The translations under genes and the position numbers were made by a program. From Rhabditoides inermis (Eukaryota; Nematoda; Chromadorea; Rhabditida; Rhabditidae): a DNA stretch of 64,000 bases. The notes beneath the pieces were generated by a model. That model did not search any database. It saw nothing but the letters and a program-made list of their open reading frames with translations, and was not told the DNA's origin. Positions 10,134-20,119 of the stretch are shown here, piece after piece. Position 1 is the stretch's first letter. Every line of letters begins with the position of its first letter. The DNA lies in contig CAWZYM010000213.1 in the NCBI GenBank assembly GCA_963966185.1, forward strand, positions 87,001 to 151,000. Reading direction: 5' to 3'.

Positions 10134-11027
10134 TTACAAGAAGAAACACTTCAACATGCATGGCAATCCCCATTTCATCACCACGATTGTGATGCATAAC
10201 AAGACTACCACTCCTCCAACAATTTGTAATAGGTTGTCCCAGACGGAGCGTTTTGTATTTTGGTAGTTTGGAGTTTCCGAGTCCTTCTCATAATAAGGAT
10301 GATCATCAGAGGAAACGAGTACACCGTCAATTACGCGCGAATTTGCGTAGTGTAGTATTCCTGTGATTTGAATGACATGGTTAGCTTTGCCACATCGCAC
10401 AGTGCAGTCCATCAGAATATTTTGTTCAGCTGATTTGAATCGGACTGTGTTATCAATTGCACTGTTGTCGCAACGGAGTACATCTGTTACGTAACCGTCA
10501 CAGACGAGGTGTGCGCTGGTTTGTTTCTTACTTGCACACGTTACATTCATTTGCGCACCGAGCTGGCAGTTGACACAGCCAGTCGCGTGTGAGTGTGCGA
10601 CTATGTCGCATTGTTCTTCATGCCCATCTCCTGCAATTGCAACACTCTCTTTTAGTGCTACCTGGAGGTTCACAGTGTTTCTGTGAGTGACGAACACGGG
10701 TATTCTGTTTGAGGCGATGACCTCATAATTGTTTCCGATTAGTGGAAGACTGTTCTCGTGGTTGGACAACAAGTCATAATAATCCAACGCTTGTTCGCAG
10801 TTGCAATTTGCTGTGGTCTCGGCTGGTGAGCACCGACATGTTTCCCTGTAGCTGCAGTCAGTCTTGTTTCTGCAGACCAGCATTGGTTGGGGCAATCGAT
10901 TGGGAGATCGGATCATCGCTATGCGTTCCCCGATTTGTAGAAACGAGGGCAACATGCTGAATAGTGCTGGACTGCAACGATGCAATGCGAACCATGTTTG
11001 AAAGATTTTTTTCAATCCCTCCTTCAT
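10134..11027 (-). pseudogene. Envelope Gc-like C-terminal part with membrane anchor
   Basis: This frame carries the end of a class II fusion-type glycoprotein: many cysteines, N-glycosylation-type sites, a hydrophobic anchor (G-G-V-V-V-L-L-C-I-T-I-V-V) close to the end and a very short cytoplasmic tail. It continues the preceding Gc frame (10858-12198) after a one-base frame change near 10880-10930. An almost identical copy in inverted orientation lies at 15261-15936. In life this part would form the stalk and anchor of the glycoprotein at the cell or particle membrane. The frame break makes this copy a pseudogene. Confidence 0.8.
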
Positions 11028-12198
11028 ACAGTGTCAGGCTGTGTTTGGTTGTGCCTGACTTGGTTGTTTTTTCCACTTCAATTTCGGCTTTAGCCTCGAA
11101 CGACTCACAGTCGTAAATTTTGACTATTTCGTCAGTCGTGTTTTTGACGTAGTTGCGTACAAATAGGCAGCCCGGGCTGGACCATAGACAGCCACAGCTG
11201 AGCCCTCCACAACTTTCATAGCAGTAGCTGGCGCCTTTGTGTCTGTTCGATTCACCTAGATCCGGCACGATTGTTTCCGGTCTCACGGCGGCGCACTTCT
11301 GGTTTGAACACGCGCTTTTCGATGCCCCAGAGCACCTTTTGCGTGACTCTGTATGAAGCGACACATTTTTGGTCAACAGAACTGCACCCGGTTGGCACTT
11401 GTGTTGTATGTTTAGCAAGCGGAACTGGTGTTTTTCAATTTCCATTCCGTTTCCGCCCACTTGTAAACAAATCGTGCGAGTTGTCGGTGTAAATGATAGA
11501 TCCACCACACTCCTCACTTCGCATTTTGCCCCATCACATATTGTTTCATTGTGAGTCAAGGGAATGTATCTATCGCATGCCGTTGCATTTGACACAAGAC
11601 ATGCTAGCACCACTATCGTAATTGTGCTAATACCAATTGGGGTTGGTAATCCTACTCTTGCAGGCAGCCACTCTTGAAGCTCCACAAGGGCTGACCTTTC
11701 TTTTTTGCAACAGATCCTAGCCGCTAATCCGCGCGCCCATCTGTGCGCTCTCGATTCTTGATGGATGAGAGCTCTTGACGTATTGCGTGCATTTTTGCAC
11801 TGTGATCGCCATTTTGTGCACGGCGTATTGGCCAGGCAATACAACACTGCAAGAGGGATGAAGATTGTGATCGTTGAATACACAAGAAAACGCCATTTGG
11901 AACAATGTGGGTTTAGAATGATGTGCCAGTAGCACGTCGCACACATTGCAAGTTCGCAAAATTCTTTTGGAAGACAGGTCTTTTTGAAAATTTTGATCGT
12001 GCCGTTTGCCGTTTTCCTCCACTTAATAGTGTGTGGAGCCATCAGAATGGAATGAGGTATATGAACCTCCATCTGTTCGCGGCATTCCAGATTGTGCATG
12101 CAAAAATGGAGCGCGCAAACGTCATAGCGCCCACTTGCATTTTTGTCGATGATTATCGCTCCGTGCATTGTGCATTGGATGTCATGTGTTTGATCCAA
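10858..12198 (-). pseudogene. Envelope: Gn C-terminal region and Gc ectodomain, phlebovirus-like
   Basis: The frame contains a cysteine-rich Gn-like region ending in a hydrophobic segment (F-L-V-Y-S-T-I-T-I-F-I-P-L-A), then a basic linker, a second hydrophobic stretch that would act as the Gc signal (T-I-T-I-V-V-L-A-C-L-V), then a cysteine-dense ectodomain with a compact glycine/cysteine/aromatic cluster where phlebovirus-type Gc proteins carry the fusion loop. This order mimics the phlebovirus glycoprotein precursor, and envelopes of this origin are known in some nematode retroelements. The frame overlaps its neighbours at both ends by frame changes (12153-12198 and 10858-11027), so the gene is broken in this copy. 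Confidence 0.78.
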
Positions 12199-13781
12199 TT
12201 CACATTTGTGATCAAAATCAATTTTTGATCGGGTTTGGGTACAAACTCAGCGAACAGTTTGGCTTCCCTTCGTTTTTGGTCATGCCATTCGCGGTTGCGA
12301 GCCATTTGGTACTCACTCAGAGCAATCATTGGCTCTGCGGTTTTTCGGTTGTTTCCGAACACGGCTGGCATGTTGTTTTTGACCGCTACCGCTGCGTCCG
12401 CACCACGTCTCACTGCTTGCGCCATTGTGTACGCCGTGTGCACTACGTTTCGCTCCTCCCTCATGCGGTCGGTGGCACTGCCACTCCCGTCGTGCCTGGT
12501 TGAGGGCGAAGTGTGACTGGGGGGTACTGTGGCTGTACGCGGAGCCGTGAGAGGCGTTGCATGCGGTCGCGCCGTTGTTTGTGGACCGATGTATTGGTAT
12601 TCCCAACGCCAGGGTTCCTGTGTAGTCAGGGGTGTTTGGATTTGACGTTGTCTGCTTTCTCCGTTACTGACAGCTTGGCTTGCCTTCCATATGGGATTAG
12701 GCGAAACCGCAGTTGACCTCCCATTGTTTGTCACCATTTGTGGCCAGGGGGTTACGGGAGCGCGTGTCGCCGCGAGTGATTGATTACGTGGCGGCGCCCT
12801 TGTAGACATCGCACCGAACTGTGCGACTGACGCATTGGAGGGAACAGCAGAAAATGCACATGCGATGAGTTGCATGAACACAAGCAAAGCCGAAATCCAG
12901 GACATGGACACGGATGATATTTGCTTTTTGCTGGGGCGTTTCGCTTTTTTCGATTGCGATCGCTCGATCTCACTGTTTTCAGTGTTTTCATTCAGCTCGA
13001 GAGGTACCATCAAAGTTAGTGGTCTCGTAATCTCTCTCCCAGCTGCGGTTAGCAGCCTGCCGGACCGAATCCACCCGTCTATGCTTTCTTTGAGCGAAAG
13101 AACTTTTGCCATAGGCCAGTGGTTTCTTTTCGATTCCGGATCTTTCAACAGTACCACGGCACCGACTTTCGGCACCTTTTGATGGCATTTGGCACGTGAT
13201 TTCAGGCCAACTTGTTGATACGTTTTGTTGCTCAGAACGAATTCTGATCGGAAAATATGCCAAAACGTTTGTACTTGTTTCTGTACACTCTTGAATGTTT
13301 GGACAGTCCTCTCTCTTTCAGTATCCAGGTCTGGTTTGATCAAATCACTGATTGAATGTGAGATTATTTTGGGGACTTGGAGATCCACTGGTCGTATAAC
13401 AATGGTTTCTCCGGACGAGTCCAACTGTGTCAACGGCCGATTGTTGACGATTCGAACTGCTTCTGCCAAGAAGGTGTCAAGTTCAGTTCGCGTGGGAATG
13501 TTGTTCTTCAGACTGGCTTGTAGTGCTTGTTTTAGACATTTCACCATCCGTTCCCACGTTCCTCCCATTGAGGGCGCCGCCGCTGGAATGAAGACCCATT
13601 TGATCTCCCGCTTTGCCACGGCTTCCTCTAAGAAGGACAGTCCCTCCTTCATTGGGAGTTGACCTCGCATTATTTTTGCGACAAGCGTCATGTTTGTTCC
13701 ATTATCGGAATGGAAACTGACTGGAGCCCGGAATTTCGAGATGAATCTCGAGATGGCTAATAGGAGCTCTTCTCCTGACAT
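12153..13781 (-). pseudogene. Pol-env junction: integrase core, Pao C-terminal domain, envelope signal and Gn start
   Basis: Residues about 1-100 are the second half of a retroviral-type integrase core (F-H-S-D-N-G-T-N, then G-G-T-W-E-R-M). About 100-270 match the DUF5641-type C-terminal domain of BEL/Pao integrases (V-G-A-V-V-L-L-K-D, then W-P-M-A-K-V). The frame then runs without a stop into a basic linker, a hydrophobic signal-like segment (S-W-I-S-A-L-L-V-F-M-Q-L-I-A-C-A-F-S-A) and a proline/threonine-rich stretch. Pol and env therefore share one frame here. The first half of the integrase core, with the first catalytic Asp, is missing upstream. Confidence 0.85.
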
Positions 13782-13913
13782 TGCATACTAGGGACCACAA
13801 TGAGAATTTCAGATGTTAGGATATTGTATAGCAATTGATTTATTAAAGTAGTTCGTTTTAAGCTGATTTCAAAAATATATATTGTTCATAGGGTTCATCG
13901 TTCACATTGCGCT

Positions 13914-14783
13914 CTAATTACACTTCTGATGAGTGTGCGCAGTTGTGGTATCCAATAAGTTTCTCGAACAGTAGCCATAGTGTGGTTTGGTTCCATTGTG
14001 CCCACATGTTGAGTGAGCGTCTCGTGTTATGAGTGTGGCGAGATGTGAGTGTCTCGCGATCAGAATAGGTGTTCTGGCAGAGTGACTGAGATCGGATTGT
14101 TTCAGGCGACCGCCGCATCGGACGACACCATGCTGGTCGATCACGAGGCCGAGTTCGACAAGAGACGGGTGAGTCGCGTCCACATGTTTTCGTTGATGAA
14201 TGATATGCAAAAGATTATCAGTGATATCATGAATAGGCGCATTGTAGTCGACCCTTGTTGTGATTTTTCGGGATCTAGTTGCACGCGTACATAACTTGAT
14301 GAAAGTGGCGATGTACTGTAGGTGCCTTCGATAGCGATGTAATCTTGAGAATCGATCAGGTTGTAGGCACTGAGTGACGTGTTCGTCCCAGTCCGCTGTG
14401 GACTGTACTGTATTGATTATTGTCTGTTTAGAGCCAAGTGCTGCGTCGACATCGTCTGGTAGCGAGGGCGTCGGCTCGGACAGGGTGAGCAGCACCGGAG
14501 TGTTCCAGGTATGGGATGGTTGTTGGAGGAAGGGGGGACCATGCCACCATTGCGCGTTATTTTGTAAGTCTCTTCCTGTTTCTCCCCTGCTGACTGTGTC
14601 TGCTGGGTTTTGATCGGTTGGTGTGTGGTGTAGGCTGACCGGAGAGAGCAAAGAGTGCGATTGTTGTAGAGCAGGCGCGGTCTCTCTTATCTCTTTTACT
14701 CGGTTGTTCACAAATGGTTCTAGTTTCTCGCAGTTGTTGTGAATCCAGTCTTTCGCTGAATCATTCAACGAGTGCGACCGCGC
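13914..14783 (-). pseudogene. BEL/Pao pol: RNase H end and integrase zinc finger
   Basis: The fragment starts inside RNase H (D-S-A-K-D-W-I-H, then F-V-N-N-R-V-K-E-I), passes a linker with T-D-Q-N-P-A-D-T-V-S-R-G, and reaches the H2C2 zinc finger of integrase (V-R-C-G-G-R-L, H-S-H-L-A-T-L-I, H-S-T-C-G-H-N-G). The frame ends at 13914 and is separated from the integrase core at 13781 by AT-rich sequence with no pol similarity, so roughly 70-100 residues were lost. The start at 14783 is a rearrangement breakpoint, not a real N-terminus. Confidence 0.85.
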
Positions 14784-15260
14784 CAAAGACCCAATCCAAA
14801 AACTGCTAGGTATACGGTGGGATACGGTAGCCGACACGTTTACTCTCAAGTGCTTCCTCCCACACAACGATAAACCAACGAAACGCGCGGTCACATCTGC
14901 CATTGCAGCCAACTACGATCCACTCGGACTGATCAGCCCCACCCTCACAGTGGCCAAGGTGTTCCAACAGAAGTTGTGGAACGAACCGCGCAAGTGGGAC
15001 GAGCCACTGCCCGCTCACCTCGCCGACGAATGGAACGAGATCGCGCGCGACTCACAACATGACATCACTCTACCGCGTACTATCACACAACACTCACTCG
15101 AATCCACCTACACACTGTGCATCTTCAGTGATGCATCTATCCATGCCTACGGCTGCTGCGCATACATTCGAGAACAGACACGAGAGGGACAGGTCATTGT
15201 CAACCTCATCTATTCCAAACTCAAACTCGCTCCGAAAAAACTCGCTTTCCTAATTCCGCG
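14784..15260 (+). pseudogene. BEL/Pao RT end and RNase H start (opposite strand)
   Basis: The plus-strand frame reads L-L-G-I-R-W-D-T-V, then A-A-N-Y-D-P-L-G-L-I-S-P, then F-S-D-A-S and K-L-A-P-K-K: the RT thumb, connection and RNase H start typical of BEL/Pao (Peptidase_A17-type region). It meets the minus-strand RNase H fragment head to head at about 14783 and is fused on its right to the envelope C-terminus at about 15260, across a short shared GCAAATTGCAACTGC. A deletion of the rest of pol and most of env fits best. Confidence 0.8.
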
Positions 15261-15978
15261 CAAATTGCAACTGCTAACAAGCGTTGGGTTATTATGACTT
15301 GTTGTCTAACCACGAGAACAGTCTTCCACTAATCGGAAACAATTATGAGGTCATCGCCTCAAACAGAATACCCGTGTTCGTCACTCACAAAAACACTGTG
15401 AACCTCCAGGTAGCACTAAAAGAGAGTGTTGCAATTGCAGGAGATGGGCATGAAGAACAATGCGACATAGTCGCACACTCACACGCGACTGGCTGTGTCA
15501 ACTGCCAGCTCGGTGCGCAAATGAATGTAACGTGTGCAAGTAAGAAACAAACCAGCGCACACCTCGTCTGTGACGGTTACGTAACAGATGTACTCCGTTG
15601 CGACAACAGTGCAATTGATAACACAGTCCGATTCAAATCAGCTGAACAAAATATTCTGATGGACTGCACTGTGCGATGTGGCAAAGCTAACCATGCCATT
15701 CAAATCACAGGAATACTACACTACGCAAATTAGCGCGTAATTGACGGTGTACTCGTTTCCTCTGATGATCATCCTTATTATGAGAAGGACTCGGAAACTC
15801 CAAACTACCAAAATACAAAACGCTCCGTCTGGGACAACCTATTACAAATTGTTGGAGGAGTGGTAGTCTTGTTATGCATCACAATCGTGGTGATGAAATG
15901 GGGATTGCCATGCATGTTGAAGTGTTTCTTCTTGTAAAAATATACTTCAGATATGTGCATGTTAGAGTAATTGCTTTA
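15261..15978 (+). pseudogene. Second, inverted copy of the envelope 3' end
   Basis: This is the reverse complement of about 10814-10092 with very few changes. One change makes a TAG stop at 15731-15733 where the other copy has a sense codon. The homology continues past the envelope stop (15936) to TAATTGCTTTA at about 15978, then stops, which marks the edge of the duplicated segment. Confidence 0.85.
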
Positions 15979-16914
15979 TAAAATAATATTATCCCTCACA
16001 TAGCGCGGATCAAAAGGGCCGCGGGGAGGGTGGCATATGCCAGGAGAGAGGGGAGGGGCGGGCCAACCACGCCCCCTATGGCAAATCGGAAGATCATGAA
16101 ACAACAATCAGTGTTTCCTTTTCCGTTTTCCATGCTTACCGGTTATATTATTGCCAGTCCTCCCCTCAATCTCTCCTTGTTGCAGCCATGGCATTCTATT
16201 GTACAAGGTGCCCCTGCATCCCGTCTCGGAGTGTAGAATCACCAAGAACGAGCAATGCTCGTGCCCCGACAAGCATAATGTGCTCTGGTGTCCGTACCTC
16301 GAGGCCGAAAAGGATACCCTGGAGTCAACGGACAAGGATGCACCGACGTCTCCTGCTGTCGCCCCGGGAGTGTAGCGCGGCTGCTACGCCCCCCCCCCCC
16401 CCTCGCGACGCGCCCCCTCCCCCCGTCCTCCGCCCCTAAACAGGAGCCCCGCCCCTCTGAGCTCCGTGCTATGTGTGTTTAACCATCCCTTCGCTATGCT
16501 GTTATACTCTCTGTGTAATACACCGCTTTAACAATTATGTGTTGCGTTTGAGTGAAGATGATGTTCGGGGTTGTTTACTGTTATTGTTTGTGTGACTAGT
16601 CGGTAGTCACACTGGTGTCGCCCATTAGAGGTCAATGTACCTATCGGGCTCTCTCCTCCTCTAATCCCTTGGCGCAATAACCATTAAACCACCCGCCTAT
16701 CAATAAAAGGACATTGGCTATGAAGAGCTAATGTCTAGCCCGTGAAGAGCTAATGTCTAGTCTGTCTAGCCCGTTCCCTATATTCTCGTGCTCCATTTAT
16801 TGCGTTTCTTTAACTGTTCTCGGAGTACTGCAACATTGTATTGTTGATTGTTACCACCACTGCGATTGCTATTTGATTACGTTGTTCTATAGTCGGATTG
16901 AATCCTATATGCCA
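15979..16914 (+). other. Intergenic or LTR-like stretch with a possible exon
   Basis: From 16186 (after TTGTTGCAG) to the stop near 16375 one frame reads as a cysteine-containing tail (E-C-R-I-T-K-N-E-Q-C-S-C-P-D, then W-C-P-Y-L-E-A-E-K-D) that looks coding but is not recognised. A C-run lies near 16388-16402. Near 16590-16615 an inverted repeat GTGTGACTA/TAGTCACAC occurs, and near 16722-16775 a ~22-bp unit GAAGAGCTAATGTCTAG is repeated in tandem. Part of this could be the LTR of the neighbouring BEL element, but I found no matching second LTR. Confidence 0.35.
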
Positions 16915-17073
16915 TTATCTCTCAAAAGTACTTGCGTAAAGAGAGTCAGTTTGTCTTGACCCAATTCAACAAAAGCGCATGCATAAAACGTTTACAAATA
17001 CTAACACAAACCTGCATCTCTCTCTCTCCCTCTCTCTCTCTTCCATCTCTCTCTCTCTCGTCAATCTCTCTCG

Positions 17074-17127
<54 letters not shown>

Positions 17128-17844
17128 ATATTAATGGTATGCGCAGGTTTGTGTTAGTATTTGTAAACGTTTTATGCATGCGCTTTTGTTGAATTGGGTC
17201 AAGACAAACTGACTCTCTTTACGCAAGTACTTTTGAGAGATAATATATGTGCTTTTATTAAATTTCATAGAAATTTCTTCTCTTACTGATTGTCAAGCTC
17301 TTTCGTTCATTGTTATGCACATAATCATGATTTATGACACAATTGCACGGTGGTAGCAAATCATTGAATATACTACATACTACAGGTCGGGTTTGTTGCG
17401 TATGTGCAACCATGTTTTTTCATTGTATTGTATGGAAACATTCTGAAACGACTCTTCTCTCTGTCTTTTCGTTTGTCGCAGCGTAAGTGCAAGCTTCTCT
17501 TCGTCTGCGCATCTGCAAACAGCGCGCTCTCTCGCGTTCTCTCTCGCACCCGGCCGCCTGCCGGGAGAGAGAGAGCTAGCAGCCCGAGTGACTGGAAACG
17601 ACACCCACCCACACGCTGGCCTTTCACCTCATGGGTGCGCGAGATCGCTCATAACTTCTTTCGGAGAAGAGATACAATGATGCCACCGACCAGTGATCTG
17701 GCCCACGGAACCGTGCGAATCTAACTAACATGAATTGGATGACTTCACATTGTTGCTAACATGTCCTTTTGATATCGCTTTTTGAAAATTCTGGCGCGAG
17801 CCCTATCCTAAGCCAAAAGGGAGGGCGCTGCGCGCCCTCTCTAA
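16915..17844 (+). mobile_element. Helitron-like element, copy 1 (930 bp)
   Basis: The element begins TTATCTCTCAAAAGTACTT and ends in a hairpin (GAGGGCGC, TGC loop, GCGCCCTC at 17821-17839) followed by TCTAA. It starts with a palindrome (16915-17243) whose ~97-bp arms flank a (CT)n loop. Its flanks are ...TATATGCCA and TTCGTGACATTTC. The uninterrupted site exists on the other strand at 18259/18260 in the neighbouring inverted repeat copy, which shows insertion between A and T with no target duplication. No protein is encoded, so it would need enzymes from elsewhere. Copy 2 (56384-59303) shares both ends and the sequence after the palindrome. Confidence 0.75.
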
Positions 17845-18000
17845 TTCGTGACATTTCACATGTTGTGCAGTTTTGTGCAACACAACATGTATACCTTGAA
17901 AGATCCAAAACGCTTTGTGAGAGGGAATCGAACCCATGGGCAGCTCGCAACGATTGCGCGCTGGCGGCGCGCTCTACCACTGCGCCATTTAGGCTCACTC
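17845..18000 (-). repeat. tRNA-derived SINE-like repeat, split copy
   Basis: On the minus strand an A-box-like TGGCGCAGTGGTAGAGCGC (17970-17988) and a B-box GGTTCGATTCC (17924-17934) are followed by a body with TACATGTTGTGTTGCACAAA. The body is interrupted by Helitron-like copy 1 and continues at 16914-16885 (TGGCATATAGGAT, then CCGACTATA). The head resembles tRNA-Gly but has extra bases before the T arm, so this is a tRNA-derived repeat and not a tRNA gene. Confidence 0.65.
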
Positions 18001-18107
18001 TAAGAGGTCATTGATTCTCACCGATATGTTTGCTCGTTAACTCTCATCATAGTACACTCAAGTGGCCAGTGGAGCTACATGTGCTCTCTTTTCGATCTCT
18101 TAATCAC

Positions 18108-18295
18108 TGCCTTTATAGCGCAGTGGTAGAGCGCGCCGCCAGTGCGCAACCGCTGCGTGCTGCTCATGAGTTCGATTCCTACTCATGTACGCGTTTTGGA
18201 TATTTGTTGACATACATGTTGTGTTGCACAAAACTGCACAAAATGTGAAATGTCACGGATGGCATATAGGATCCAAACCGACTATAATAAAACAA
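18108..18295 (+). repeat. tRNA-derived SINE-like repeat, intact inverted copy
   Basis: This plus-strand copy has the same head (GCGCAGTGGTAGAGCGC, then GTTCGATTCC) and body as the split copy 110 bp to its left, in inverted orientation. It keeps the uninterrupted junction CACGGA|TGGCATATAGG at 18259/18260, which serves as the empty site for Helitron-like copy 1. Confidence 0.65.
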
Positions 18296-18474
18296 CTTGA
18301 ACCACCACGAGTGAACCACCCACTGGCCTCCTAAAAAGAGAGCACATAACAATCTAACATCACTGATTGCCAATCAGTGATTAACATAATTTGACGGAAA
18401 CCACTCAGCCCAATTTACTGTTTTCGGGCGTGTTACGAGTGTGAATCGAGTATCTGCTATCCTCCACTGAACAT
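18296..18474 (+). repeat. Probable end of the 5' LTR of the gag-bearing element
   Basis: The sequence ends ...CACTGAACA just before a primer-binding site, as expected for an LTR ending in ACA. The left limit is not defined and no second LTR was found, so the call rests on position only. Confidence 0.35.
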
Positions 18475-18490
18475 TGGTGCATCGGACCGG
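18475..18490 (+). promoter_or_regulatory. Primer-binding site, tRNA-Gly-like
   Basis: TGGTGCATCGG-A-CCGG matches the complement of a tRNA-Gly 3' end plus CCA, apart from one extra A. It lies 99 bp before the gag ATG at 18589. Retroelements prime minus-strand DNA synthesis from such sites. Confidence 0.55.
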
Positions 18491-18588
18491 TTAAGACAAC
18501 CCGGCCTACATCTCGATCACTCACCAGAACTATTGATTGACATTGATTTTGCTATTGATTGATTTTCGATTGAAACCTATTATCAACC

Positions 18589-20045
18589 ATGGCTACCCTG
18601 CACCTCTCTGGCAATGAGAAAAATAATATCGGTCGCGACATGGTGCGCGACCTTGTGCGCGAGCTCGCCAACGTCATTGACAACCTGTGGAAGAATTCCA
18701 TCACTGACAACACCAACCAGGTGAACAACTACGCCAACAAGTTCCGCATGCTGCGCCGAAACATTGAGCGCCACTACAACTTCCTGAATGAATCGATTGA
18801 TAAGGTGACCGTGCGCATTGAGGCCAAGAAGGCTGACGATGAAGCCAATGGCATCATCGATGACTCCACCTACTACAACGAGCTCAACAAGTACCTCAGC
18901 GATAAGGACATTGACACCGTCCAGCGTGTATACAATGATGCAATCGACATGATCGATACCTGGCTCGAAATAAACACTGAACCAAGCGGCGACAACAACA
19001 CCGAGAATGCGCGCACACAACCCCACGCCGTCGCTGAACATGAGCATGCTAGGCAGCGCCCCTACATACAACCACACCGTGATGACGCAATGCGCTGACG
19101 ACACTGCGAAACACCACGAACCCGCGCAGCCTACCATGACGCTGCAGAACACCCAGATGGCTACGAACATTGACATGCACGCGCAGTACTACAGTACTCC
19201 CAAACAGTACAAACCTGATGAGACTGGCGTTCTGCACCAGCTCCCCAACCCCAACTTCTCACCGTCGATAATCGACGACACCAAAACGTACAACAACAAC
19301 TCGCTATTCACCACCCCACCTTCCGCGGCACCGCTGACCGCCCTTCTTGCGCGTGCCAATGGCGCAGCTCTCGAAGGTCGCACTGAAGAAGTGACTGAGT
19401 TGCTTGCAGCTGTAACCATGCTCACCAATAAGAATGACACCACCAAACCGAGCGCGCATAGATACAAGCTACCCATCAACAGGCGTGACATGAAAATCCC
19501 AATCTTTGACGGAACCCCGAACACTTTTGATGACTTCATCGACATGTTCATCCCCCTTGTACACGAAAACCCCGACCTCCCAAACGCGGAGAAGATGAAC
19601 ATACTGTACAACTCGCTGTCTGACCCTTCCCTTCTGCGAAACATACCAAAGAAGGGTGAAAACTATGCGGTGTGCTCAACCTGGCTGACCGCCACGGCCA
19701 AGGCACCCTCACTAACACTGACCCGGGTCTGCTGGCACTCGCGCAAGACCACGTTGTCAACAAGTTCCCCGAGTGGGTGCAAGACAAGATCAATGAGAAA
19801 CTGTACCACCTCAACAAAAAAGGCGAAAAAATCAACCTCGAGATCATGCTTGACTACATCGATGAGCAGATAACTATCAAGGAGCACGTGTGCACATCCA
19901 AGGCTATTCCCAACAAGGACACGTCTATGGTGAACCTGCGCACCTCTACCCAACCCAACCACTACCACAACATGCGCTTCAACAACCAGAACCGTAACAG
20001 ACAGTACAGCGGATATAATGGATACAACAGTGGAAACACTCACCG
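18589..20045 (+). pseudogene. BEL/Pao gag, frameshifted and truncated
   Basis: Three frames together give a gag-like protein: an N-terminal helical charged part (18589 to about 19010), a middle part (about 19007-19670) with a long low-complexity linker and a DUF1759-like capsid start (K-I-P-I-F-D-G-T, then F-D-D-F-I-D-M-F), and a continuation (about 19672-20045) rich in charged helices then Asn/Arg/Tyr. Frame changes occur near 19010-19090 and near 19672-19700. It breaks off at about 20045 before any zinc knuckle, so protease and pol do not follow. It may come from the same family as the pol-env pieces 4 kb away. Confidence 0.8.
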
Positions 20046-20119
20046 AAAAATGTTTCCCTTTTTGGCGAAAAGTGATTTTGCAATTTGATCTTGTGAAAAA
20101 TATGTTTTAGTTATTCACC

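Larger units (their letters stand above)
10092..14783 (-). mobile_element. BEL/Pao retrovirus-like element, 3' two-thirds, broken
   Basis: On the minus strand the order is RNase H (from about 14780), integrase zinc finger, a ~130-bp unrelated gap, integrase core with C-terminal domain, and an envelope precursor of Gn and Gc type. This is the pol-env order expected for an envelope-bearing BEL/Pao element. Protease and RT are missing on this strand. The element starts abruptly at about 14783, where a plus-strand RT fragment begins. Frameshifts split the envelope. No flanking LTRs could be recognised. The copy is not expected to be functional as it stands. Confidence 0.85.

Noticed and set aside
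17924..17998. Functional tRNA-Gly gene
   Set aside because: A and B boxes are present, but extra bases before the T arm and poor stem pairing, plus a second copy with the same 3' body, point to a tRNA-derived repeat.
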